The position numbers were made by a program, and so were the translations under genes. DNA of 64,000 bases from Rikenellaceae bacterium (GTDB taxonomy: Bacteria; Bacteroidota; Bacteroidia; Bacteroidales; Rikenellaceae), in the NCBI GenBank assembly GCA_017936385.1, contig JAGBFQ010000018.1:33121-97120 (forward strand), in the 5' to 3' direction. This document shows positions 37,225 through 46,276 of the stretch, in pieces. The first letter of the stretch is position 1; each line of letters opens with the position of its first letter. A model generated the notes under the pieces. The model searched no databases. It saw only the letters and a program-made list of their open reading frames with translations, and was not told the DNA's origin.

Positions 37225-38010
37225 ATGAGCAATAACAAAACAGTAGTCCCCGGCATGGGTGGTATCTACGAATCTCAATCGACTGCTTGGAATCAGTCTC
37301 AACAACCCCAACAACCTCAACAACCTCAACAACCCCAGCAAGTTCAACAAGGTTACAATGCGACGTTTTTCCCGGGAATGGCTCAAATGGGGAAACCTGC
37401 TGCAGCTAATCAAGCAAGTGCTCCCCAAGCGGGTGCTCCCGAAATTCACAAAACTGTGATGGGATTCTTGTATAGCGTTTCGCGTACTTCGTGTGGTGAG
37501 TATTGGCCTCTTTATATGGGCTTGAATACCATTGGTCGTTCGGAAAACTGCTCTGTGAAACTTTCGGAAGCAACAATTTCGGATAACCACGCCGAAATCG
37601 TAATCCGTCAAATGAAAAATCCCGACAGTGTTTTGGTTTCGATTCAAGATGCGCGCTCAACTTGTGGAACAATGCTCAATGGTAGCAGTCTCGGTTTCGA
37701 TGCTCAAGCAATGCGTAATGGTGATATCATTACTGTTGGTGAGCACTATGATTTGTACTTCATTCTGGTTGATACCAAATCGCTCGGTTTGGCTCCCCGT
37801 GAGGATTTTATTCCCGCAGCCGGTGCAAATATGAGCCAACCCCAACAACCTCAAACCCCCATGGGTATGGGTGGACAGCAGGTGCCTCCTATGTATCAAC
37901 AAACACAACTGTATGCCAATAACTCCAGGGCTATGGGTGAGCCTGCTCCTGCTGCTGGTTACAATAGCGGAAATAACAATTCAACGGTCATAATTCCTGC
38001 TAAGAAGTAG
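37225..38010 (+). CDS. FHA-domain protein, cytoplasmic
   Basis: 261 residues with no signal or membrane helix. N-terminal low-complexity region (about 22-42) of QQP repeats encoded by 9-bp DNA repeats; FHA domain about 88-172 with LNTIGRSENCSVKLS, the phosphopeptide-binding ISDNHAEI and STCGTMLNG (Cys in place of Asn before Gly-Thr). The C-terminal tail is Pro/Gln/Met-rich and ends NSTVIIPAKK. Short TVVPGM, TFFPGM and TVIIP elements at both ends are possible kinase sites, by analogy with GarA/OdhI-type proteins that bind their own phosphorylated terminus. First gene of the cluster, 55 nt after the inverted-repeat segment. Confidence 0.85.
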   Translation: MSNNKTVVPGMGGIYESQSTAWNQSQQPQQPQQPQQPQQVQQGYNATFFPGMAQMGKPAAANQASAPQAGAPEIHKTVMGFLYSVSRTSCGEYWPLYMGLNTIGRSENCSVKLSEATISDNHAEIVIRQMKNPDSVLVSIQDARSTCGTMLNGSSLGFDAQAMRNGDIITVGEHYDLYFILVDTKSLGLAPREDFIPAAGANMSQPQQPQTPMGMGGQQVPPMYQQTQLYANNSRAMGEPAPAAGYNSGNNNSTVIIPAKK

Positions 38011-38143
38011 TCTTTGTAGTTTATTCGATATTTGTCGGCTTAACTACAAAATTCACATGCAAAATACACTTTAAAACGCACAAACGATTGGCACTTATGA
38101 TAGTGGCAGTCGTTCGGCGTTTGAATAAACAAGCAAGAGAGTA

Positions 38144-39148
38144 ATGGAACTCATCAAAAGTAATTTCCCCCTTCGAGGCGTTGTAGAGTCGCGTGTCGGT
38201 GGCCGTAGCGAAAACCAGGATTATTACGGTTTCCGCGATACGGCTATCGGTACCGCAGTTGTTGTGTGTGATGGTATGGGTGGTATGCAGGGTGGACAGG
38301 TGGCTTCGATGCTTGCCGTAAATCATATCTTGGCAGTAATCGAAAATGCTCCGGCCGAGGCTGACACCGTTGACGTACTCAACCATGCAATTCAACATGC
38401 CAACAATGCAATCCTCAAGGCAGGTAGTGAAAATCCCGAACTTTACGGAATGGGAACTACCGTTACCGCGCTGATTCTGTCGCCGCAATGCGCAACTGTT
38501 GCCTATGTCGGAGATAGTCGCGTGTACCAACTTCGAAAAGGAAAGAAACACTTCCGAACTTTCGACCATTCGATGGTCTTTGAGATGGTGAAAAGTGGTG
38601 TGCTTAACGAAGAACAAGCCCGTTTGTCAGACCAATCAAATGTGATTCTCAAGGCTTTGGGTGTGTTCGAAACTATCGAAGCAGATACCTTTCAACTGCC
38701 CTATCGCAAGGGAGATAGATTTATTCTCTGCTCAGACGGTTTTTGGGGATGCATGCCTGAGGATGACTTTATCAAACACGTTGGACAGGGTCAAGAGGTT
38801 GGAGGAACCCTTGAAAGTATGGCCAACAGAGTTGAGGCAATAGGCCGTAATAGTGGCGGTAATTACGACAATCTGACCGCAGCTATTGTGGATGTGAATT
38901 GTAACTCTTTAATGAAAGAAAAAATGAGTAATACCGTAAAAACAATTATTGGTGTGTTGGCTTTGTTGCTTGTCATCAGCCTGACACTGAACATTATCTA
39001 CCTGCCCAAGGCAATGAGTGCAAATAAAGCTCAAACCGAACAAACTGTATCGGAAAAGGTAGAGGAACAAGCCGTAACTCCAACTGTGGAGATAGTTGAA
39101 GAAATTCCAGAGGAAGATACTGCACTGGATACTGTTAGTCAAAACTAA
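38144..39148 (+). CDS. PP2C-family Ser/Thr protein phosphatase, membrane-anchored
   Basis: 334 residues. All PP2C metal-site motifs are intact: GGRSENQDYYGF, VVCDGMGGMQGG, VAYVGDSRVYQL, FILCSDGFWGC and NYDNLTAAIVDV. The catalytic domain occupies about 1-255; a single helix (TIIGVLALLLVISLTLNIIYL, about 265-285) anchors it, leaving an acidic ~50-residue tail outside. Expected to reverse the action of the kinase encoded at 42760. Spaced 133 nt from the FHA gene; that gap includes a TTTGTAGTT/AACTACAAA dyad. Confidence 0.93.
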   Translation: MELIKSNFPLRGVVESRVGGRSENQDYYGFRDTAIGTAVVVCDGMGGMQGGQVASMLAVNHILAVIENAPAEADTVDVLNHAIQHANNAILKAGSENPELYGMGTTVTALILSPQCATVAYVGDSRVYQLRKGKKHFRTFDHSMVFEMVKSGVLNEEQARLSDQSNVILKALGVFETIEADTFQLPYRKGDRFILCSDGFWGCMPEDDFIKHVGQGQEVGGTLESMANRVEAIGRNSGGNYDNLTAAIVDVNCNSLMKEKMSNTVKTIIGVLALLLVISLTLNIIYLPKAMSANKAQTEQTVSEKVEEQAVTPTVEIVEEIPEEDTALDTVSQN

Positions 39149-39160
39149 TATTTCGGAAAA

Positions 39161-39772
39161 ATGAAAAAGAAAATATACACCATCGGACGCGACCCTCAGA
39201 GTGATATCTGGTTGCAGGATAATACGGATGTCGCAAGTCGTAACCATGCCGTTCTGGAGGTTATGGGTGGCGGTAAGTACCTCCTGACCGACCAAAGCCG
39301 TAACGGTACTTATGTCAATGGTATTAAGATTTCCACAGGTGCTAAGGTGCCCGTAACACGTCGTGACGTGATTTCGTTTGCACACGTTCAAGAACTTGAT
39401 TGGAATCTGATACCTTCGGATAACACTTCGATGAAAATCATCATCAGCGTACTTTCGGTTGTTGCAGTTGCTGTGGTAGCTTTGGTTGTGTTCAAGGTTA
39501 CCGGACAGAAGAGCAAAGAGCAAACAGCAACGGAGAATATAGCGACACTGAATCTTTACACCGATGACTTGAATATAATAGGCGGCGGTGGCTCTGTTAA
39601 TGTGCCTATGGAAGAGGAACAATCGACAGAGGAGAACGAATTTGAGAGGGTGATTGAGGCTGATGCAGAGCCCGATTCGGCCGAAACTCAGGAGGTTGAA
39701 CAAGATGATGCTAAACCCCAACAACCCCAACCAGCAAAAGAGATAGAAAATCCCATTGATGCCATCTATTAA
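39161..39772 (+). CDS. FHA-domain protein with one membrane helix
   Basis: 203 residues. FHA domain at 1-85: KIYTIGRDPQSDIWLQ, VASRNHAVLEV and DQSRNGTYVNG, all key residues conserved. A membrane helix at about 92-112 (IIISVLSVVAVAVVALVVF) and an acidic, Gln/Glu-rich C-terminal region. The N-terminal FHA faces the cytoplasm, where it can dock on phospho-Thr targets of the cluster kinase; the outer part is probably disordered. Confidence 0.85.
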   Translation: MKKKIYTIGRDPQSDIWLQDNTDVASRNHAVLEVMGGGKYLLTDQSRNGTYVNGIKISTGAKVPVTRRDVISFAHVQELDWNLIPSDNTSMKIIISVLSVVAVAVVALVVFKVTGQKSKEQTATENIATLNLYTDDLNIIGGGGSVNVPMEEEQSTEENEFERVIEADAEPDSAETQEVEQDDAKPQQPQPAKEIENPIDAIY

Positions 39773-39807
39773 TTACTGATTGTTATACCATATAAAAAAG
39801 AAATATT

Positions 39808-41292
39808 ATGAAAATCTATACCGTAGGACGCACTTCTCAATCGAGCATTTGCATTAATGACCCACATGTTAGTACCAATCACGCCGAGTTGTTGCAATTG
39901 AATAATGGCGATATCATATTGGTTGACAAGAATAGTAGCAACGGAACCTATGTAAACGGCATGCGTATCACTCCCGGAATCGAGGTGTCGGTTCGTCGCG
40001 GTGATGATATCCGTTTTGCCGATTCGCCTCTAAATTGGAGCATGGTTCCGACGTACAATCCCGACCCTAATGTCCGCACAATGCGGAGCATCGGTTCTCA
40101 TAGCCTTAACAATATTTGTTTGAACGCTCCTGGTGTGAGTCGTTTCCATGCTTCAATCAAACAGACAAGAGATAATAAATGGTATATATGTGACCATAGT
40201 AGCAATGGAACCACAGTCAACGGCCGTCGCATTCCTCAAGACCAATGGGTTGCTCTGAAGGCTAAAGATAATATTGAGTGTGCCGGTATGTCTATTGTTA
40301 ACCCTGTACCGCCCTCTTCGAATTGGAAACTTGTAGCTATTATAGGTGCAGTAGCAGCGGTGGTTGCGCTGGCAATTATCTTTATCCCCAAACTGATACA
40401 TTCCACTCCGGAGGTGCTTGCAGATGCAAATAATGATGGCAAGGTTACTCACGAGGAGGTCTATGCTACCTACGCAAACTCTACCGCAGCAATATTGATG
40501 TTCTACTACTACTCGGTATCAGTGCCCGAAATTCCCGAACTTCCTACACTGAAGTATGTGTGGGATTCTAATGAGCAAGAGCCCGATTTGTACGATGGTA
40601 ACAACGAAATGATTGGTGCCGGAACCGGTTTCTTCATCACAGCCAACGGTGTGATGGTAACCAACCTTCATATTGCAAAACCGTGGTTGTTCGACAATAG
40701 CGAAATGCAACGTGATATTAAGTTGATGTACATAGATATAATCAAAGAGGAAAGAGGTATTCAATTGTCGTTGGCAGATGTTAAGGCCAATGGTCGAATG
40801 GAGTATATCTATGTAATTCCCCACGGCAAAAAACTGGATGTCACAAATGCTATCAAATGTAGTGTTGTGAGCGCAAGCGGCGATAAAGATGCAGACCTGG
40901 CTATTCTGCAAACCGTGAATGACAAATTGCCCGAAGGCTCAGGTTATATCCCTGTAAGTGAAATCAGCGGCGAATTGGCCGCTATTGGTACTCCGTTGTT
41001 TACCATGGGTTTCCCCGCAATCGACATTTTGCAAGATTGGGGTCAAAAAGAGGATACTCAACAACGTCCTCTTCAAGCCAATGGCGCAGCTGGTGTTGTG
41101 ACATCTAACAATGATAAATATACCTATGGCTTTGACGCTGCATCGCACAATGGTGCCAGCGGTTCACCCATCTTTGACCAAAATGGCAAACTTATCGGTG
41201 TGGTTTCGAAAAAACTTACTGATAGCTCGGATTACAACTTTGGTGTGAAAGCCAAATACATTAACTCTTTATTGAAAATGGCACAAGAATAA
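39808..41292 (+). CDS. Tandem-FHA, membrane-spanning trypsin-like serine protease
   Basis: 494 residues in a rare order: FHA1 (1-82, YTVGRTSQSSI, STNHAELL, SSNGTYVNG), FHA2 (90-165, RSIGSHSLNNI, VSRFHASI, SSNGTTVNG), a membrane helix (about 174-196), an EF-hand-like loop DANNDGKVTHEE (205-216) and a trypsin-like domain (about 265-494). The probable triad is His288 (VTNLHIA), Asp361 or Asp363 (DKDADLAIL) and Ser451 (GASGSP). FHA domains are cytoplasmic and the protease periplasmic, so cytoplasmic phosphorylation could control envelope proteolysis or vice versa. It is 36 nt downstream of the previous FHA gene. Family parts are well recognised; the combined function is inference. Confidence 0.85.
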   Translation: MKIYTVGRTSQSSICINDPHVSTNHAELLQLNNGDIILVDKNSSNGTYVNGMRITPGIEVSVRRGDDIRFADSPLNWSMVPTYNPDPNVRTMRSIGSHSLNNICLNAPGVSRFHASIKQTRDNKWYICDHSSNGTTVNGRRIPQDQWVALKAKDNIECAGMSIVNPVPPSSNWKLVAIIGAVAAVVALAIIFIPKLIHSTPEVLADANNDGKVTHEEVYATYANSTAAILMFYYYSVSVPEIPELPTLKYVWDSNEQEPDLYDGNNEMIGAGTGFFITANGVMVTNLHIAKPWLFDNSEMQRDIKLMYIDIIKEERGIQLSLADVKANGRMEYIYVIPHGKKLDVTNAIKCSVVSASGDKDADLAILQTVNDKLPEGSGYIPVSEISGELAAIGTPLFTMGFPAIDILQDWGQKEDTQQRPLQANGAAGVVTSNNDKYTYGFDAASHNGASGSPIFDQNGKLIGVVSKKLTDSSDYNFGVKAKYINSLLKMAQE

Positions 41293-41304
41293 TTATTCAA
41301 ACTC

Positions 41305-42744
41305 ATGAAACGAATCTTAACCATAGTATGTGCCGCTTTAGGGATGGCTCTTTCGGTGGAGGCGTCGGCACAGGTAATAGACCGTGTCTATGCAAAAGAC
41401 GGGTCTGTGTATAACGGCTACATTAAAGTACAAGAGCCCGGCAAACGAATTCTTGTCGACATTGAGAGTGCAAGTGTTTTTGTCAATAACAATATTATCT
41501 CTACAATCCACACCAAAGAGTATGAACTTTCGGAGGTGAGTGAAACCATCCAAAATTGGGTTAAAGAGAACCGCCCCACTGCCAAAACTATCGAACTGAT
41601 AGATGTTAAGTTGAATAACGGATTCCAATTCAATAAGGCTATTCAACTTGAAAAGGGCGCTCGATTCAAACTCTTTATTACTGAGGCTTACACCGTGGCT
41701 GAGGACCAAACAACTCGACTTGTGTCGTCGTTCGAGTTCCAATGGGACCAAGTGATGAAAACCGAAAAAGTTGTTAATAAGGATAGAAAAATGGGTGTAC
41801 ATGAGGTGGTTACACTCAAAAGTGGCGAAGCTGTCAAAGGATATATTGTCGAGCAGGTTATAGGCGTTGAGTTGCGTATTCTGGATGAAAACAACGAAAT
41901 TCGCTCTATCCGTGTTGATGATGTTGAGAGCATTGAAACCAAGGCTTTGAACAGTGATTCTTCGCTTTGGTCGCAACTTATGATGTTTGACGAAGTCTTG
42001 ACTAAGGATGGCCAAACTATACGAGGACTGATTAGTTTGCGTAAAATGGGACAAAGCGTTAATGTGCTTACGTTGGACGGTAAATCTCAAACCATTGCCT
42101 TGCAAGATATTGCACAATATACCAAAGTTCCCAATAAGGACTATCTCAAAGAGGAACAGAATGAGAGAGAGCGTAGTAGTCGCAGAAAGACTATAAGTGA
42201 GGAGCCCCAAAACGCAATATCTGACGAGCAGGCCGTCAGCGAAAGCGTAACAGCCGAAAAGGAATCTAAAACAAAATCGACTGAGGCAAAAACAACTAAA
42301 ACGGAACGCTCGCAACGAACTGCAAAAACGTCCGAAACTTCGGCATATGACTATGTAATCAATGGTAATCCTGTTACTCTTAATGTTGTCACATATGGTA
42401 GTAAGGAAACCAATGTTTTGACTCAACCGGTTGTTGATAAGGTTAAAGTGGGTGAAAGTATCCGTATAGAGGTTCCTTCGAAAACTATGAGCCAATTTGA
42501 ACTACAAGTTATTCGCACTGTGGAGCGCCCCATTGAAAAACTTAATGTCAGTGTTCCCTCCAATAGAGCCTATGCACATAGCTGGAACAAAAAGGATTTA
42601 TCGGCCGATTCCGCTATTGGTTTTGGTTTGAGTTTCAGCAACGGTAAGAATATCTTGACCTTGAAGTGCGACAAACCTGGAGTCTATGTTGTATTGCCCA
42701 TGGTTGAATCCAACAAGTGTGTTGCTTTTGAAGTTACCAAGTAA
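41305..42744 (+). CDS. Secreted repeat protein of unknown function
   Basis: 479 residues with a Sec signal (MKRILTIVCAALGMALSVEASAQ). Three short beta repeats are visible: DRVYAKDGSVYNGYI (about 26), HEVVTLKSGEAVKGYI (about 165) and DEVLTKDGQTIRGLI (about 228), each followed by ~35 residues. A charged Ser/Thr/Lys/Glu linker (about 290-345) leads to a C-terminal beta-sandwich-like domain (about 347-479). No lipobox and no barrel signature, so probably periplasmic. Not recognised; its place between the FHA-protease and the kinase marks it as a cluster component. Confidence 0.6.
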   Translation: MKRILTIVCAALGMALSVEASAQVIDRVYAKDGSVYNGYIKVQEPGKRILVDIESASVFVNNNIISTIHTKEYELSEVSETIQNWVKENRPTAKTIELIDVKLNNGFQFNKAIQLEKGARFKLFITEAYTVAEDQTTRLVSSFEFQWDQVMKTEKVVNKDRKMGVHEVVTLKSGEAVKGYIVEQVIGVELRILDENNEIRSIRVDDVESIETKALNSDSSLWSQLMMFDEVLTKDGQTIRGLISLRKMGQSVNVLTLDGKSQTIALQDIAQYTKVPNKDYLKEEQNERERSSRRKTISEEPQNAISDEQAVSESVTAEKESKTKSTEAKTTKTERSQRTAKTSETSAYDYVINGNPVTLNVVTYGSKETNVLTQPVVDKVKVGESIRIEVPSKTMSQFELQVIRTVERPIEKLNVSVPSNRAYAHSWNKKDLSADSAIGFGLSFSNGKNILTLKCDKPGVYVVLPMVESNKCVAFEVTK

Positions 42745-42759
42745 AACTACAAACGAATC

Positions 42760-43833
42760 ATGAATATAATAAAGATACAAAGCGAAACCGAACGAAAACA
42801 GGGTATATACTATGAGTATGACCGCGATAGCACTCCGCTTGGCGTAGGCGGTATGGGTCGTATTTTTCAGGGTTTCCGAGTGGATGAACGAGGCTATCGT
42901 GCACCCGTGGCAATCAAGGAAATCCACGATGCTATCGCACGTGACCCCCAACTGATTGAACGAGCAATGCGTGAGGCATCCATTCAGATAGACCACGAGA
43001 ACCTGTTGCGTATGTATGGCTTCGTACCTAATGTGGAATTCGACCCTACAAGTGGAACCAATATCATGCGTCATTACATGGTTATGGAGCGTTTGGTGGG
43101 TGTCAATCTCGACCAGATTCTGAATGGCGTGATTTACGACCGTTCGGGCATGCTTATCCCCTATGCACAAGAGTTGTATCAGCTCTACACTACCGACCGT
43201 ACAACAGCCATTGTGCGTATTATGAAAGGTGTTTTGGCGGGTATCATGGCGCTACATGAGAAGGGCTTTATCCATCGTGATATAGACCCGAGTAACGTCA
43301 TGGTTACCATCGACAACAAAATCAAACTCATCGATTACGGTGTGTGCAAACATATCAATACGTTGATTCATGAAAAACAGTTGACTATGGCCGGTTCGTT
43401 TATCGGTAAGGTTAACTACGCAGCTCCTGAGTTGGCGATGGGTGACGTAACTCACCAAAATCGCACAACGGATATTTATGCACTCGGTGTGCTGATGTAC
43501 CAATTGTGCGTTGGTAGTCTGCCCTTCAATGGTACACATCAAGAAGTGTTGGCTGCTCAGTGTACTCAGAAAATGCCCGTGGTTAACATCATGAACCGTG
43601 ACCTGCGCCGTATTGTCGAGCGTGCCACTCAGAAAAAACAAGAGCGTCGTTATGCCTCGGCTGCGGAGATGATTGTTGACCTGGAACATGTCAAATCGAG
43701 CGCCAACAGCACCGGAGGAGGTAATACCGGTTACTATATGCCTCAGATGGAGAGCGAAGTACCTTGGTGGGTATGGTTGCTGGCAGTTGTTGGTGGTTTG
43801 ATGGTAGGTCTGATTTTGAATTTGTTTGTATAG
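42760..43833 (+). CDS. Hanks-type Ser/Thr protein kinase with C-terminal membrane anchor
   Basis: 357 residues, complete kinase: glycine loop GVGGMGRIFQG, Lys53 in VAIKEI, Glu72, catalytic loop HRDIDPSNV (Asp174, Asn179), DYG at 192-194 in place of DFG, APE-like AAPELAMG and the DIYALGVLMYQL helix. A single helix at about 335-355 (WVWLLAVVGGLMVGLILNL) ends the protein, so there is no outside sensor domain such as PASTA. A long insert (about 120-145) is present before the alphaE region. With the PP2C gene and five FHA domains nearby it makes a full phospho-Thr write/erase/read set. Active-site residues look competent. Confidence 0.93.
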   Translation: MNIIKIQSETERKQGIYYEYDRDSTPLGVGGMGRIFQGFRVDERGYRAPVAIKEIHDAIARDPQLIERAMREASIQIDHENLLRMYGFVPNVEFDPTSGTNIMRHYMVMERLVGVNLDQILNGVIYDRSGMLIPYAQELYQLYTTDRTTAIVRIMKGVLAGIMALHEKGFIHRDIDPSNVMVTIDNKIKLIDYGVCKHINTLIHEKQLTMAGSFIGKVNYAAPELAMGDVTHQNRTTDIYALGVLMYQLCVGSLPFNGTHQEVLAAQCTQKMPVVNIMNRDLRRIVERATQKKQERRYASAAEMIVDLEHVKSSANSTGGGNTGYYMPQMESEVPWWVWLLAVVGGLMVGLILNLFV

Positions 43834-43847
43834 GGAGTGGCGTTCTG

Positions 43848-45410
43848 ATGAAAAAACTGAGAAGAATATCGTTACTGCTGTTGCTGTTGGCTCCCGTGGT
43901 GTTGCATGCCCAGGAGTTGTCAAACGCCGAAACACGACGGATGAACAAACGACTGCTCGACATGATTAAAAGCTATGAAATGGTCGCAACAGTGTACGAT
44001 GAGTTTACATACTACACTATGCTCCAGTTGTGCCAAGACGGCGAATCTGCTATCTACTCGGATATGCTGGATTACGCTTCGGGTAAAATGCTCAAGGCAT
44101 CGGAGTATGTAGAGCAACTATCGAAGAAGAATAACGTATCGGTCAAAATCAAGAACGTACGCAAGGAGTCGATTACCAAAGAGAACGACGGATGGCATTT
44201 GGTGGCAAAATTCGATAAATCTATGTCGTATACTGATGCTAACGGAATTCTGTTTTCGTCATCGGAGTTTTTTAATGCGGATTATGATATAACCTTCGAG
44301 TGTGTTTATGTCCCTCAGGAGGATAGATGCTATATCCACTCAATCAAGGGTCAGATTAAGTCCTCGACACGACACTTGACCGATGAGGGTTTTGTTGTCG
44401 TGAATAAGGGTACCGACCCCAAAATCAATAAGTGGAAGGTTGATGGTAAACCGTTGGCGTTTAATAGCTTTGACCAAGCAATTGCTCCGCGTGGCTCACT
44501 TGTTCCTTGGAATGAAGATGTGCACATCAAAACAGACACCGTGGCTCGCGGTGCAAATTACGAACAGATTAATTTGGGATACCGTACTACCCATTGGCGT
44601 GCCAAAGCACGTTTTGCTTATGCCGTGGGTGGCGTATATGATGTTAAGAGTGCGACGGCGCTTGATATTGACAAGTCGACGGGTTATGAAGTGGGTATTG
44701 ATTTGGGTTATACGATTCCGATGGGTCGCACTTCGACGATAGGTCTGTTTGTAGGAGCCGCTATGTCGTCGACCAAGTTGCAACTCGGAATCACTACCCC
44801 TATTACATACTCTTATCGCACGGTGGACTCCTCGAATAATGAGTATAAGCGAAATTACAACATCTCGAAGATTACCGAAGGTGTGTCGTATCAAGATTTA
44901 GTATTTCCTGCATATCTGAATTTTGAGCATAAATTGGCGAAGAATCTGTTTTTGTCGTGGCACCTCGGAGCAAAGATTTATCTGAACGGAAAAACTACGG
45001 TCGACCCATATACCGTGAAAGGTGAAGTGACGGCTGTTTATAATAAAGGTGTTGATACCTCGACTGAACGCGAGGCGCTTGGTAGTTTGGATGGTAGCTA
45101 TAATGCTTTTATGTATCCGAGTCATTACAACCGAGCCCAAATAGATTTCAGTGCTGTGGCCGGTCTTAATCTGATGTATAATATCTATCACCGTCAGATT
45201 TTTGTTTATGCCGATTTTAGTTATGAATATGGCTTGGCCGAAGTCCACTCTTCGGAGAACAACAAACTATTCTCGAATAGTGAAAGATACTATCCGATTG
45301 TATATTCGGCACGTCATGGTAAAAACTTCGCAACACGTTCATTTATGGATTGCGTTTCGTACACCCGTCGTACCATGTGGGTGGAACTCGGTTTTATGTT
45401 TAAATTTTAA
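43848..45410 (+). CDS. Outer-membrane beta-barrel-like protein
   Basis: 520 residues from the ATG at 43848, which gives the signal MKKLRRISLLLLLLAPVVLHAQ; the frame is open 84 nt upstream, but that part overlaps the kinase gene. Residues about 25-240 form an N-terminal periplasmic-type domain. From about 245 alternating amphipathic strands (VGIDLGYTIPMGRTSTIGLFVG; FLSWHLGAKIYLNGK; IFVYADFSYEYGLAE, each seen in part) and the terminal MWVELGFMFKF with final Phe indicate an outer-membrane barrel. Likely the outer-membrane part of the cluster's machine. No family name is certain. Confidence 0.65.
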   Translation: MKKLRRISLLLLLLAPVVLHAQELSNAETRRMNKRLLDMIKSYEMVATVYDEFTYYTMLQLCQDGESAIYSDMLDYASGKMLKASEYVEQLSKKNNVSVKIKNVRKESITKENDGWHLVAKFDKSMSYTDANGILFSSSEFFNADYDITFECVYVPQEDRCYIHSIKGQIKSSTRHLTDEGFVVVNKGTDPKINKWKVDGKPLAFNSFDQAIAPRGSLVPWNEDVHIKTDTVARGANYEQINLGYRTTHWRAKARFAYAVGGVYDVKSATALDIDKSTGYEVGIDLGYTIPMGRTSTIGLFVGAAMSSTKLQLGITTPITYSYRTVDSSNNEYKRNYNISKITEGVSYQDLVFPAYLNFEHKLAKNLFLSWHLGAKIYLNGKTTVDPYTVKGEVTAVYNKGVDTSTEREALGSLDGSYNAFMYPSHYNRAQIDFSAVAGLNLMYNIYHRQIFVYADFSYEYGLAEVHSSENNKLFSNSERYYPIVYSARHGKNFATRSFMDCVSYTRRTMWVELGFMFKF

Positions 45411-45426
45411 GAAAACAACGTAACTT

Positions 45427-46275
45427 ATGAATATTAGCACAGGTAAAATATTAGGAATCGTGGCCGTGTTTTTGGGAAGTGCGGCTTTGAGTTTCTTCTC
45501 GTACAGAATCGTTCAGAACACAATCTTAGCCTCGGCCAATAGGGTGGAGCCCTCCCAAGATGTGATTATATTCAACGACCAACACTCTGATATGAGTGGC
45601 GGGGGTGGCATGCAAAATAATATTTCGATGCCTACTTCGACCAATGTCATGACTAATGTTGAGAGTACTCCTCAGACGGTAAAGCCCGATATGACCGTTG
45701 AGCCCGAGCCCGCAAAGGTTGCCGTTGATACTACAAACATTCCTGTGATTGTCAGTGCCAAAGTTCAAGCCTTGCAATCCAAGAACTATAAGAAAGTGGG
45801 TCGAGTGTGTGTTGTTGTTGCAAACATTCCCTCTGGTGATACGCCAGAATACAGATTGTATGCAATGGATAATACAGAAACTCCATTATACACTTCGACT
45901 AACGGAACTTTTAATGATGTTCTGCCTGTAGATGGAGGAGAGTACCTGCTTCGTGTTGTAAATACCCGTACCAACGATTCGGCTGAAAAGGTGGTGAGCG
46001 GATTCAATAAAATCGGTAAATGGGGTGTCAGCAAATTGGAAGAGCAACTCAATGCTCCGATGACTGGCAAACCTCAGGATAAGATGTTGTATTTCCACTT
46101 TGATATTGATAAACTTGTCATCGAGTGGGCCGGCGATGACGCTGCAAGTGCTCCGACTGACCTTGATGCCTTGATGGCAGCTGCACCTGCAAACGGTTGG
46201 ACTTACCAAGTGGTAGGTACTCCCAAGTATGATAAATACAATCGTATCGTATCGTTCAAAGTAAAGCCGATGTAA
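45427..46275 (+). CDS. Membrane-anchored periplasmic protein of unknown function
   Basis: 282 residues. An uncleaved N-terminal helix (about 7-33, ILGIVAVFLGSAALSFFSY) is followed by a Pro/Thr/Glu-rich, probably disordered stretch (about 50-105) and two beta-type regions (about 108-190 and 205-282). The first reads like an Ig-type domain (IPSGDTPEYRLYAMDNTETP). Not recognised. It follows the barrel gene by 16 nt and overlaps operon spacing with the next gene (1 nt), so it belongs to the cluster. Confidence 0.6.
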   Translation: MNISTGKILGIVAVFLGSAALSFFSYRIVQNTILASANRVEPSQDVIIFNDQHSDMSGGGGMQNNISMPTSTNVMTNVESTPQTVKPDMTVEPEPAKVAVDTTNIPVIVSAKVQALQSKNYKKVGRVCVVVANIPSGDTPEYRLYAMDNTETPLYTSTNGTFNDVLPVDGGEYLLRVVNTRTNDSAEKVVSGFNKIGKWGVSKLEEQLNAPMTGKPQDKMLYFHFDIDKLVIEWAGDDAASAPTDLDALMAAAPANGWTYQVVGTPKYDKYNRIVSFKVKPM

Positions 46276-46276
46276 T

